Notes under the pieces: generated by a model
The model's input: only the letters and a program-made list of their open reading frames with translations
Told to the model about the DNA's origin: nothing
Database searches by the model: none
Shown here: positions 26,430 to 34,141 of the stretch, one piece after another
How positions within the stretch are numbered: position 1 is the first letter of the stretch
Layout of the letters: every line of letters begins with the position of its first letter
Position numbers and translations under genes: made by a program
NCBI RefSeq assembly: GCF_001854805.1
Contig: NZ_MBLO01000265.1
Location: 1 to 35,486 of the forward strand
Source of the DNA: Pseudofrankia coriaricola
GTDB lineage: Bacteria > Actinomycetota > Actinomycetes > Frankiales > Frankiaceae
Reading direction: 5' to 3'
Length of the DNA stretch: 35,486 nucleotides

Positions 26430-26460
26430 CACCATCCGGATTCCGATGTGGCGGATGGTG
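26430..26460. terminator. Inverted repeat downstream of LCP gene 2
   Basis: CACCATCCG (26430-26438) and CGGATGGTG (26452-26460) form a perfect 9-bp stem with a 13-nt loop, 84 bp after the stop. It may terminate transcription or be an operator. Confidence 0.4.
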
Positions 26461-26633
26461 ATCTTCCGCAAAGGTGCTGGGTGGCGACCTGTGTCGTGAC
26501 GCGGCCATGATTCCGCCTCGTCTGCTGGTCGCGACGACGGTTCAACCGCGTTACGGTGTGGTCCCTACCGGCGGTGGACCCTGGCGTGACTCAGACGTGC
26601 ATGCCGGACTGGGGCGAGCGGAAGGAGTCCGCC

Positions 26634-26954
26634 ATGGCCGACGTTCCCGACGCGCTGTCCGCGGAGCAGATCGCCGACGGGCTGCGCGGGCTGCCCGCGT
26701 GGTCGTTCGCGGACGGGACGATCCGCCGCACGGTGACGGCGCCGACTTTCCTGGCCGGCGTCGAGCTGGTCCGGCAGGTCGCCGAGGTGGCCGAGGGCAT
26801 GAACCACCACCCGGACATCGACATCCGTTGGCGGCGGGTGACGTTCGCGCTCGCGACCCACGACGCCGGTGGCGTCACGTTCCTCGACCTGGAGCAGGCC
26901 CGGATCATCGACGGTCTCGCCGCCGAAATCACCGCGGCTGACGGCGCTCGCTGA
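26634..26954 (+). CDS. 4a-hydroxytetrahydrobiopterin (pterin-4a-carbinolamine) dehydratase
   Basis: A 106-residue cytoplasmic enzyme that dehydrates pterin-4a-carbinolamine during cofactor recycling. The core VAEGMNHHPDIDIRWRRVTFALATHDAGGVTFLDLEQARIID matches the family, with the catalytic His pair in MNHHPD and the THDAGG motif. Length is normal. ATG 26634 has AAGGAG 7 nt upstream. No aromatic amino acid hydroxylase adjoins it; in bacteria lacking that pathway, members are suspected of roles in molybdopterin metabolism or of correcting pterin side products. A 13-bp tandem duplication spans its stop codon. Confidence 0.93.
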   Translation: MADVPDALSAEQIADGLRGLPAWSFADGTIRRTVTAPTFLAGVELVRQVAEVAEGMNHHPDIDIRWRRVTFALATHDAGGVTFLDLEQARIIDGLAAEITAADGAR

Positions 26955-26962
26955 CGGCGCTC
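26937..26962. repeat. 13-bp tandem repeat across the dehydratase stop
   Basis: GCTGACGGCGCTC occurs at 26937-26949 and 26950-26962, with a partial third copy after it. The stop TGA (26952-26954) is supplied by the second copy because 13 bp shifts the frame. Confidence 0.7.
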
Positions 26963-27415
26963 GCTGACGACGCCGGCCAGCGGCGCCGGCGGGCGACGCC
27001 CGCTGACGGCTGGCACCTCGACGCCCGCCCCGGGAGGGCGAGGACCCGAGAGACGGTGCGCCCGCCGGCCGAGGGGCGTCGTGGACGGGCGGCGACGGTC
27101 GCCGGCGATGACCAGCGTCGAACCCTCCATCGCCACTGTATGTGCGCGATCTTCTTCGGCCAGGTGGGCCACCAGTGGGCGGCGTCGTCGGGCAATAACT
27201 CGCCGTGCGCGGTCATGGATGGTGTTGTCCCGCTGCTGCTAATGCCAGATGACGTTCCTGAATCGCCGCCGACCGCATCGGTGCATCCACTGCATGTGCG
27301 ACTACTGTGAACCGTCTGTGCGGAATCTCTTCGCACGGAATCAACTCACGGAATCAACTCGTGGAAACCGGTCGGCCGGACAACGGCCGAGGGGGCCGGC
27401 AGCTAGGGGGACGGC
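26955..27415. other. Intergenic region before the acyltransferase gene
   Basis: No gene seen in 461 bp. Apart from the 13-bp repeats at both ends (26937-26962 and 27335-27360) it holds nothing I recognise. Confidence 0.5.
27335..27360 (+). promoter_or_regulatory. Tandem 13-bp repeat upstream of the acyltransferase
   Basis: ACGGAATCAACTC occurs twice head to tail (27335-27347, 27348-27360), and CGGAATCTCTTCGC at 27321 is a partial earlier copy. It lies 55-80 bp before the ATG, where a regulator could bind. Confidence 0.4.
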
Positions 27416-29200
27416 ATGGGCGCGAGTCCGCGCGAACCGGGGGAGGAGCCCGCCGGGCGGGATTCGGCGCAAGGCCGAATCTACACGGATGTAGAATACA
27501 ACCGCTACTCCGTTGTAGACAACGGTCTGCGGGATCTCGACCGTACTTATAGTTCCTCCGGGGCCGGCTCGTCGTCGTCATTCGTCGACAGCGGTCTCGA
27601 GGATCTCGGTGACTCCGGCGGTTCTTCGGAGCCTTGGCCGCGCACGTCATCGTCCTCGAGCCCGCCGTCATGGCCCGAGCCTGCCGGGCACCCGCGGCGC
27701 CGGCGTGCCGCGGCGGCCGGCGGGACGACCCGGCGGCGTGGCTGGACGGGCGGGCGGCTCGACCGGCGGGACACCGCGGCCGGCCGGAGCGGCAAGGGCG
27801 GCCAGAGTGACCAGGGCGCCCCGGTCCGCGAGGCCGACCGGGGCGGCGAGGCCCGTGGTGGCATGCGGCCCGGCGGCTACAACCCGGCGCTCGACGGTCT
27901 GCGCGCCATCGCGGTTCTGTGCGTGCTCGGCTACCACATGGCGGCGCTGGGCGGCGGCTACCTCGGGGTGGACGTCTTCCTCGTACTGAGCGGCTTCCTG
28001 ATCACCGGCCTGCTGCTCGCCGAGCGGGACCGGACCGGCGGGATCTCGCTGAAGGCGTTCTACGTCCGGCGCGCCTTCCGCCTGATGCCGGCGTACTACG
28101 CGTTCGTCGTGATCGGCGCTGTCCTGGTCGTGCTGCTCAAGACGCGCGCCGACCAGCTCGACTTCCTCGACAACGCCCTCACCTCCCTGCTGTACGTCAA
28201 CGACTACTTCAGGGTGCTGCGGCCCGACTCCGGCGGTGCCTGGTTCGGGCATGTGTGGTCGCTGTCGCTGGAGGAGCAGTTCTACCTCCTCTGGCCGGTC
28301 GCGCTGGTCGCGATCTGCCGCCGCGAGGCACTCGCCCGCCGGCTGCCCGCGATCCTGTTCGGCGGTGCCGTCGTGGTCGCCGTCTGGCGGGCCACGCTCG
28401 CCGACCTCGGCGTCTCCGGTAACCGGACCTACTTCGCGCTGGACACCAGGTCGGACAGTCTGCTGATCGGCTGCGCGCTCGCGGCCTGGCTGCGCGCGTC
28501 GAGGCTGGAGGCACGGGAGGGCGAACCACACGCGGGTGGCGCCGCCGGTGCTGGTGCCGGCACCAGCGCCGGCGGGCGGGTGCTCGCGCGCATTCTGGCG
28601 GCGCTGCCGGTCGCCGGGCCGCTCGCGCTGGCCGCGCTCGCCGTGGCCGTGCTGACCGTGCCCGAGAACGGCGCGCGCACGACGGTCATGGACCGGGGCG
28701 GCTTCACCGGCGTCGCGCTGCTCGCCGCGGCGCTGATCCTCGCGCTGGACCAGGGCAGGCCCACGTGGCTCTTCCGGGTGATCGGGTGCCGCCCGCTTGC
28801 CTGGCTCGGCCGGATCTCCTACGGCTTCTACCTGTGGCACTTCCCCGTCACCGGGTTCGCGGGCGACAAGCTGGTCGCGCGGCTCGGCCGAGGCCCGGCG
28901 ACGGTGGTCGCCGGGCTCCTGGCGATCGGCCTCGCCGCGGCGTCGTACTACCTGCTCGAGGGTCCCATCCAGCGCCGGCGACCGAAGTGGGCCTCCGGCC
29001 GGTCCGCTCCCGTCCAGACGGCGGGGACAGCGGGGACAGGGGTGCCGGGGGTTCCAGTGGCCCGCCCGGCGTCCGTGGCCATGCCCGTCGGCGAGACGAC
29101 CGTGCGCCTGTCGAGGCCTGTCGGGCCCGTCCCTGTCTTCAGCGAGACCACCATGCGCCTGCGCCTCCCACGGCGTGGAAACGACGGCCAGGAGCGGTAG
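27416..29200 (+). CDS. Acyltransferase-3 family membrane protein (OafA/YrhL-like)
   Basis: A 594-residue integral membrane O-acyltransferase. Residues 1-150 are disordered and hydrophilic, containing two similar acidic motifs (VDNGLRDLD, VDSGLEDLGD), a Ser-rich run and an Arg-rich stretch. The acyltransferase-3 domain begins YNPALDGLRAIAVLCVLGYHM (about 155), with the RAxxxxxVxxYH-type start, then GGYLGVDVFLVLSGFLITGLLL, FYVRRAFRLMPAYYAF, and HVWSLSLEEQFYLLWPV; about ten helices follow. Members acetylate or acylate sugars or peptidoglycan at the membrane. ATG 27416 has AGGGGGA upstream. The C-terminus carries a Pro/Val/Thr-rich tail of about 75 residues. The substrate is unknown. Confidence 0.9.
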   Translation: MGASPREPGEEPAGRDSAQGRIYTDVEYNRYSVVDNGLRDLDRTYSSSGAGSSSSFVDSGLEDLGDSGGSSEPWPRTSSSSSPPSWPEPAGHPRRRRAAAAGGTTRRRGWTGGRLDRRDTAAGRSGKGGQSDQGAPVREADRGGEARGGMRPGGYNPALDGLRAIAVLCVLGYHMAALGGGYLGVDVFLVLSGFLITGLLLAERDRTGGISLKAFYVRRAFRLMPAYYAFVVIGAVLVVLLKTRADQLDFLDNALTSLLYVNDYFRVLRPDSGGAWFGHVWSLSLEEQFYLLWPVALVAICRREALARRLPAILFGGAVVVAVWRATLADLGVSGNRTYFALDTRSDSLLIGCALAAWLRASRLEAREGEPHAGGAAGAGAGTSAGGRVLARILAALPVAGPLALAALAVAVLTVPENGARTTVMDRGGFTGVALLAAALILALDQGRPTWLFRVIGCRPLAWLGRISYGFYLWHFPVTGFAGDKLVARLGRGPATVVAGLLAIGLAAASYYLLEGPIQRRRPKWASGRSAPVQTAGTAGTGVPGVPVARPASVAMPVGETTVRLSRPVGPVPVFSETTMRLRLPRRGNDGQER

Positions 29201-29211
29201 GTGACGGTGCG

Positions 29212-29248
29212 GGCACGGATGCCGGGTGAGCCCACCCACATCCGTGCC
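29212..29248 (+). terminator. Terminator hairpin of the acyltransferase gene
   Basis: GGCACGGATG (29212-29221) pairs perfectly with CATCCGTGCC (29239-29248). An inner GGGTG/CACCC pair extends the fold. It starts 11 nt after the stop codon. Confidence 0.65.
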
Positions 29249-29292
29249 TACACACGTTCCGATGCCACCCCGCGTCGGGAGCATGGTCGTCC

Positions 29293-30201
29293 GTGTCCGC
29301 CCTTGTCGTCCTGCTGGTGGGCCTGGCGGCGGGGGTCGCCTTCCGGCGCACCGGTAAGGCCGGCGCGGACACGCAGCACGCGGTCACGTTCTGGGTGCTC
29401 AACATCGCGCTCCCCGCGCTCGCGCTGCGGGTGATGCACGAGGTCCGCTTCCCCGGCAGCATCGTCGCCGTCGTCGCGATGCCCTACCTGCTGTTCGCCG
29501 TCACGGTCGGCCTCTACCTGGTCATCGCCCGGCCGTTGCGGCTCGGCCGGGAGGCGGTCTACGCGCTCGTCGCCACGACGGCCGTGGCGAACACGTCCTT
29601 CGTCGGCATCCCGATGGTGACCGCGTTCTTCGGCGCTGGCGACGTGCCGATCGCCGTCATCGTCGACCAGCTCGGCTCGTTCGTCCTGCTCAGCACCGCC
29701 GTGACCACGCTGGTGGCGATCGCGGCGTCCGACAGGACCCGGGTGGCGCCGCGTGAGATCGCCCGCCGGATCCTGATCGCGCCACCGCTGCTCGCTCTGG
29801 TCGCCGGGCTCGCGCTGCGGCCCGTCGGCTACCCGGGCTGGCTGACCGAGGTGCTCACCCGGCTGGGCGACACGCTCACCCCGCTGGCGCTGTTCGCGAT
29901 CGGTCTGCAGGTGGAGGTGAGCGCGGCCCGGCGGTGGTGGCGCGAGCTGGTCATCGGCCTCACGGTGAAGCTGCTGGTCGCGCCGGCGCTCGTGATCGCC
30001 GGTTACGCGCTGTTCGGCGCGCTGGGTGACCGGGCGCTGCAGGTCGCGCTGTTCGAGGCGACCATGCCGCCGATGGTCGCCGGCGCCCTGATGGCCTCCC
30101 GGCACGACCTGGCGACGCCGCTGCCGAGCATGCTCGTCGGCGTCGGCGTCCCCGTCTCGATCCTCACCTGCGCCGGCTGGTCGTTCCTCCTGCACCTGTA
30201 G
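29293..30201 (+). CDS. AEC-family transporter (auxin efflux carrier-like permease)
   Basis: A 302-residue membrane protein with eight to ten helices. AEC features include the early segment TFWVLNIALPALALRVM, the NTSFVGIPMVTAFFG motif after a central loop, and the second-half helices LGDTLTPLALFAIGLQVEV and EATMPPMVAGALMASRHDLATPLPSMLVGVGVPVS. Family members export or import organic acids such as malate or malonate, and the substrate here is unknown. GTG 29293 has GGGAG about 11 nt upstream. The gene follows a terminator and is followed at once by a hairpin, so it is probably transcribed alone. Confidence 0.9.
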   Translation: MSALVVLLVGLAAGVAFRRTGKAGADTQHAVTFWVLNIALPALALRVMHEVRFPGSIVAVVAMPYLLFAVTVGLYLVIARPLRLGREAVYALVATTAVANTSFVGIPMVTAFFGAGDVPIAVIVDQLGSFVLLSTAVTTLVAIAASDRTRVAPREIARRILIAPPLLALVAGLALRPVGYPGWLTEVLTRLGDTLTPLALFAIGLQVEVSAARRWWRELVIGLTVKLLVAPALVIAGYALFGALGDRALQVALFEATMPPMVAGALMASRHDLATPLPSMLVGVGVPVSILTCAGWSFLLHL

Positions 30202-30208
30202 GCCCACG

Positions 30209-30234
30209 CCGCTGCCTCGTGTCACAGGCGGCGG
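30209..30234 (+). terminator. Hairpin after the AEC transporter
   Basis: CCGCTGCCT (30209-30217) pairs with AGGCGGCGG (30226-30234) through nine pairs including one wobble, with an 8-nt loop, 8 nt past the stop. Confidence 0.55.
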
Positions 30235-30426
30235 GAACCGGCCTGAACAGTGGACGAGCGGAAGGTGACATCTTTGTCCCCCCTGTCCACTGATGCCGCG
30301 GGGTGGCGACAATGGCGCCCGCTGCTCCGCGTACGGCGCTTCGAGCTATGGCATCTCGGGCCGGGCGGTGACGGTGCGTCCGGCCGGTCACAGCGCCGCC
30401 GGACCCCAGGTGAGGAGGATGCGACG

Positions 30427-31296
30427 ATGGTCGGTGTGTGGCGGGCTCCGGCGCGCATGGCGTTGGCGGCCGGGGCGGCGGGCGTGCTGTTCGTCGGCGC
30501 CGCGGCCTGCGGCGGAGGCGACGACGACGGCGCGCCGGCCGCGACGACGAGCGCCCCCGTGGCGGCGACCAGCGCCGCGCCAGCGCCCGCGCCGCTGACC
30601 ATCCTGGTGACCAACGACGACGGTGTCGGCGGCCCCGGCATCGACGCGGTCGCCAAGGCCCTCGCCGCCCTGCCCGCGGTGACGGTGCAGGTCGTCGCGC
30701 CTACCACCAACCAGAGCGGGACGGGCGGCAAGACGTCGCCGCAGCCACCGGCCCACCACGACGCGACCACGGCGAGCGGCACCGCCGCGACCGCCGTCGA
30801 CGGCTTCCCGGCGGACAGCGTCAACGTCGCCCTCGACACCCTCGGGGTGAAGCCGAACCTGGTCGTGTCCGGCATCAACCAGGGCCAGAACCTGGGCCCG
30901 GTCGTCGACCTGTCCGGCACCGTCGGCGCCGCCCGGGCCGCCGCCACCCGCGGGATCCCGTCGATCGCCACGAGCATGGGCCTCGGGTCGACCTACGACT
31001 TCACACAGGGCGCCGACCTCGTCGTCGCCTGGGTGACGAAGCACCGCGGCGAGTTCACCGGCACCGGCTCCGGCACGGCGCTGGCCAGCATCCCGAACCT
31101 GAACATCCCGAACTGCGGCACCGCCAAGATCCGCGGCGAGCGCGAGCTGCCCACCGAGCCGACGTTGACGGACATGTCCAAGGCCCTCACGAACGGCCAG
31201 GACTGCTCGTCGACCGAGACCCCGGCCGACGAGGTCGCCGCCTTCAACGTCGGCTTCGCGACTCTCACCTCCATCCCCGTCAAGCCCGCGTCCTGA
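30427..31296 (+). CDS. surE: Exported SurE-family nucleotidase/phosphatase
   Basis: A 289-residue protein with an export signal. The SurE landmarks are all present: ILVTNDDGVGGPGI (metal-binding Asp pair), VAPTTNQSGTGGKTS (for the usual VAPxxNQSGxS), NLVVSGINQGQNLG (metal-binding Asn) and DLSGTVGAARAAATRGIPSIATS. Typical SurE is a cytoplasmic 5'/3'-nucleotidase. Here a hydrophobic segment (MALAAGAAGVLFVGAAACGGGDDD, residues 11-34) and an Ala/Thr/Pro linker precede it, so it is likely anchored outside, possibly as a lipoprotein with an atypical AAAC box. ATG 30427 has GAGGAGGA about 8 nt upstream. Its stop lies 5 bp from the stop of the convergent hydrolase. Confidence 0.9.
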   Translation: MVGVWRAPARMALAAGAAGVLFVGAAACGGGDDDGAPAATTSAPVAATSAAPAPAPLTILVTNDDGVGGPGIDAVAKALAALPAVTVQVVAPTTNQSGTGGKTSPQPPAHHDATTASGTAATAVDGFPADSVNVALDTLGVKPNLVVSGINQGQNLGPVVDLSGTVGAARAAATRGIPSIATSMGLGSTYDFTQGADLVVAWVTKHRGEFTGTGSGTALASIPNLNIPNCGTAKIRGERELPTEPTLTDMSKALTNGQDCSSTETPADEVAAFNVGFATLTSIPVKPAS

Positions 31297-31301
31297 CCCG
31301 C

Positions 31302-32258
31302 TCAGCAGGAGCGGCGTAGGAAGGTGATGGTGGCCGCGGCCGCCTCGCTGACGTAGGGCTCCGCGTCGTAGAGGTCGATGTGCGACGTCGTGTCGAGCCA
31401 GACGATCTCGGCGGTGCCCGGGGTGCCGGCGGTGCCGGCGGGGCCGGCGGCGGTGGTTCGCCTGTGCATCTCGGCGGCGAGCTCGGGGGAGCAGTAGTCG
31501 TCGACCCGCCCGTGCACGATGAGCAGCGGCACGCCGGCCAGCAGCGGGGCCGCGCTGAGAGCGTCCAGCGTCATCAGCGAGTGCAGCGAGCCGCGGGTGA
31601 CCTCGTTGCGCCAGTGCGGTGACGTCGAGCGCGCGGTTCCGTAGTAGGCGTACGGCTCCGGGCCACCCATCGCCGCCTCGCCGCCATCTGGTGCGACCGC
31701 CGGGATCGGCTCGTCATAGCCGGCCAGGAACGACGTGAGCGCCGACCGGTAGACGGGCAGCCCCATGCGCTCGGCAAACCACGCCGGGCTGTTGTAGGCG
31801 CCGGCGATCCCGGCCACGGCCCGCAGCCGCGGATCGGTCGCCGCCGCGCGGACGGCATAGCCGCCGCCCAGGCACACCCCGACCACCGCCAGCCGCTCCG
31901 CGTCGACCTCGGGGCGGGCGGCGAGGAGGTCCACGGCGGCCCGCAGGTCGGCGAGCTTGCCCTGGCTGTCCTCGTGGCCACGGCGCCCGCCGCTCTCGCC
32001 GAATCCCCGGTGATCGAACGCGAGCGTCGCGAAACCGGCGGCGGCGAGCCGCTCGGCGTACCGGCCGACGACCTGCTCCTTCACCCCGGTGAACGGACCG
32101 GTCAGCACGACGCCGATGGCGCGGGCGCCGGCGGGGTCGGCGTCGTCAGCGGGGAGGCGGAGCTCGCCGACGAGGGGCACGCCCTCGGCGGCGAACTCGA
32201 CCCGCTCGACGTCGACGCGGGCGGTGTCGGTGGTCTGCACGCTCGGGGTGGAACTCAT
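31302..32258 (-). CDS. Alpha/beta hydrolase with Cys nucleophile (dienelactone hydrolase-like)
   Basis: A 318-residue soluble hydrolase. Landmarks: LTGPFTGVKEQVVGRYAERLAAAGFATLAFDHRGFGESGG (oxyanion region and typical RGxGxS), the nucleophile elbow GVCLGGG with Cys in place of Ser, HGRVDDYCSP (Asp) and TTSHIDLYD (His). Cys-Asp-His triads occur in dienelactone hydrolases, whose relatives cleave lactones, esters or cyclic compounds. The true substrate is unknown. ATG 32258 gives the normal length. It is divergent from an HxlR-type regulator with 253 bp between starts, which suggests control of this gene by that regulator. Confidence 0.85.
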   Translation of the reverse strand: MSSTPSVQTTDTARVDVERVEFAAEGVPLVGELRLPADDADPAGARAIGVVLTGPFTGVKEQVVGRYAERLAAAGFATLAFDHRGFGESGGRRGHEDSQGKLADLRAAVDLLAARPEVDAERLAVVGVCLGGGYAVRAAATDPRLRAVAGIAGAYNSPAWFAERMGLPVYRSALTSFLAGYDEPIPAVAPDGGEAAMGGPEPYAYYGTARSTSPHWRNEVTRGSLHSLMTLDALSAAPLLAGVPLLIVHGRVDDYCSPELAAEMHRRTTAAGPAGTAGTPGTAEIVWLDTTSHIDLYDAEPYVSEAAAATITFLRRSC

Positions 32259-32511
32259 CGGCGTCCTCGTCTGCGCGGCCGAAGGAATCGGCACGAATAG
32301 CAGGGAATCGGCGGACGGGAGCCGCCGCGCCGTCACCGTAGGACGCACCGGGGCGCACGGACCAGACGGAACTTTCAGGTGCCCATGGGCCGGCGCGGGT
32401 GGGACCAGGAGCAGTCGGACGTCGACGCCCGCCCACGCCGCCTTTTCCCAGGGTGGTGACCGCGAGATGCTGGGGACCGTTGAGCCCCGGACCCAAGGCG
32501 GAGGAGCGGCA

Positions 32512-32958
32512 ATGGCCCTCGTGATCCCGGACGTGCTGGAGGAGTCCTGCGCGACCCGGCAGGCGCTGGAACGGCTCGCGGCGAAGTGGCGGGTGCTGGT
32601 TGTCTACGCATTGCTCGCCGGGCCGCAGCGGCACGCCGAGCTACGCCGCCGGCTGCCGGGCATCACCCAGAAGGTGCTGACCGAGACGCTGCGCGGGATG
32701 GAGTCGGACGGGCTGGTCGCGCGCACCGTGGTCCGCCAGGCCGCGCCCCAGCACGTCGAGTACGCCCTCACCGACCTCGGTCTGACTCTGCGTGATCCTT
32801 TGGCCGCGATCTGCGCGTGGGCGCTGGAACACCCGGCATCGGCTCCAGCTCTGGTTCCGGCCTCGGAGACGGAGCCGGAGACGGGCGTGGCGGCGGCGCG
32901 GAGCGGGGAGTCTCGGGTGCTCGCGCACGCGGCTGACGGTCCTGTCGGCCGGGGCTAG
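32512..32958 (+). CDS. HxlR-family transcriptional regulator
   Basis: A 148-residue regulator with the HxlR winged-helix layout: CATRQALERLAAKWRVLVVYALLAGPQRHAELRRRLPGITQKVLTETLRGMESDGLVART, then VEYALTDLGLTLRDPLAAICAWA. The first block has the conserved 'KW-x-[VL]-x-[IV]' and 'GI-[ST]-x-[KR]-[MV]-L-[TS]-x-x-L-[RK]' signatures. The leading Cys near the N-terminus (EESCAT) recalls the redox or aldehyde-sensing Cys of HxlR and QorR/HypR proteins. ATG 32512 has GAGGAG 5 nt upstream. It is divergent from the Cys-type hydrolase, its likely target. Confidence 0.9.
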   Translation: MALVIPDVLEESCATRQALERLAAKWRVLVVYALLAGPQRHAELRRRLPGITQKVLTETLRGMESDGLVARTVVRQAAPQHVEYALTDLGLTLRDPLAAICAWALEHPASAPALVPASETEPETGVAAARSGESRVLAHAADGPVGRG

Positions 32959-33154
32959 GGTGGGTTGGATGCCACGTCTCCGGGGGTTTCGGGCCAGGCG
33001 GGTGGCGTCGGATGGTCATCCGGGGGGTGACGTTCGGCCCATTTAGCTGGACGTCCGAAAGTCGGCCTTCCTAAAAAGGAAAATGGACGGCCGGGCCGAG
33101 GCCGGCATGAACGAGGGAACCCGGACAGGGCGCGCGAGCGGAGGAGGACTCCTG

Positions 33155-34039
33155 GTGGACGGCGAGCGGGTCGAGCTGTCGGCGGTCGAACGTTTGGGTG
33201 TCGTCGGCTGTGGCCTGATGGGGTCCGGCATCGTCGAGATCGCCGCGCGGGCCGGCGTGGACGTGCTGGTACGCGAGATCGACGCCGGTGCGGTGGAGGC
33301 CGGGCGGGCGCGGGTCACCGCGTCGCTGGACCGGGCGGTCAAGCGGGGGAAGCTGTCCGCCGAGGACCGGGACGCGACCTGGGGGCGGGTGGCCTTCACG
33401 ACCGACCTGGGCGACTTCGGTGACCGGCAGCTGGTCATCGAGGCGATCGCCGAGAACGAGCAGCTCAAGACCGAGATCTTCTCGACTCTCGACAAGGTCA
33501 TCGCGGCCCCCGAGGCGATCTTCGCGTCGAACACGTCGTCTATCCCGATCATGAAGCTGGGCATGGCGACGAGCCGGCCGGAGCGGGTCATCGGGATCCA
33601 CTTCTTCAACCCGGTGCCGGTGATGCCGCTCGTCGAGCTGGTCCCGTCGCTGCTGACCGCCGACGCCACCAAGGACAGCGCGCGGGCCTTCGTCACGGGC
33701 CCGCTCGGCAAGCAGGTGATCTCGTCGCAGGACCGCGCCGGCTTCGTCGTGAACGCGCTGCTCATCCCGTACCTGCTGTCGGCGATCCGGATGTTCGAGT
33801 CCGGCTTCGCCTCGGCCGACGACATCGACAACGGCATGGTGCTCGGCTGTAGCCACCCGATGGGCCCGCTGCGGCTGTCTGACCTGATCGGCCTGGACAC
33901 CGTCAAGGCTGTCGCCGAGTCGATGTACGACGAGTTCAAGGAGCCGCTGTACTCGTCGCCGCCGCTGCTCGCGCGGATGGTGGACGCTGGCCTGCTCGGC
34001 AAGAAGAGTGGCCGCGGTTTCCACGACTACCGCGGCTGA
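33155..34039 (+). CDS. 3-hydroxyacyl-CoA (3-hydroxybutyryl-CoA) dehydrogenase
   Basis: A 294-residue NAD-dependent enzyme of fatty acid or butanoate metabolism. The nucleotide-binding motif GVVGCGLMGSGI follows the start closely. Catalytic residues are seen in IEAIAEN (Glu), ASNTSSIPI (Ser), IGIHFFNPVPVMPLVELV (His) and AGFVVNALL (Asn). The C-terminal domain ends in LLGKKSGRGFHDY, as usual. GTG 33155 follows GGAGGAGGA by about 6 nt and gives the usual length. ATG 33083 is open too, but its only AGGA is 2 nt away and is buried in a TTCCT/AGGAA hairpin. The acyl-CoA dehydrogenase gene follows after 102 bp, consistent with a beta-oxidation pair. Confidence 0.93.
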   Translation: MDGERVELSAVERLGVVGCGLMGSGIVEIAARAGVDVLVREIDAGAVEAGRARVTASLDRAVKRGKLSAEDRDATWGRVAFTTDLGDFGDRQLVIEAIAENEQLKTEIFSTLDKVIAAPEAIFASNTSSIPIMKLGMATSRPERVIGIHFFNPVPVMPLVELVPSLLTADATKDSARAFVTGPLGKQVISSQDRAGFVVNALLIPYLLSAIRMFESGFASADDIDNGMVLGCSHPMGPLRLSDLIGLDTVKAVAESMYDEFKEPLYSSPPLLARMVDAGLLGKKSGRGFHDYRG

Positions 34040-34141
34040 CGCGCCGCGCGGCTGGGACCCGGCCGCGGTGGGGAACGCCGTGGCCGGCCTGGGTAGCAGC
34101 AGGGTGAAGGCTTCACGAGCGAAGCAGGAAGAAGGCCGAAG

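Noticed and set aside
33083-33154. ATG 33083 as the start of the hydroxyacyl-CoA dehydrogenase
   Set aside because: Its AGGA is only 2 nt away and lies in a TTCCT/AGGAA hairpin; GTG 33155 has a well-spaced GGAGGAGGA and gives the normal N-terminus.
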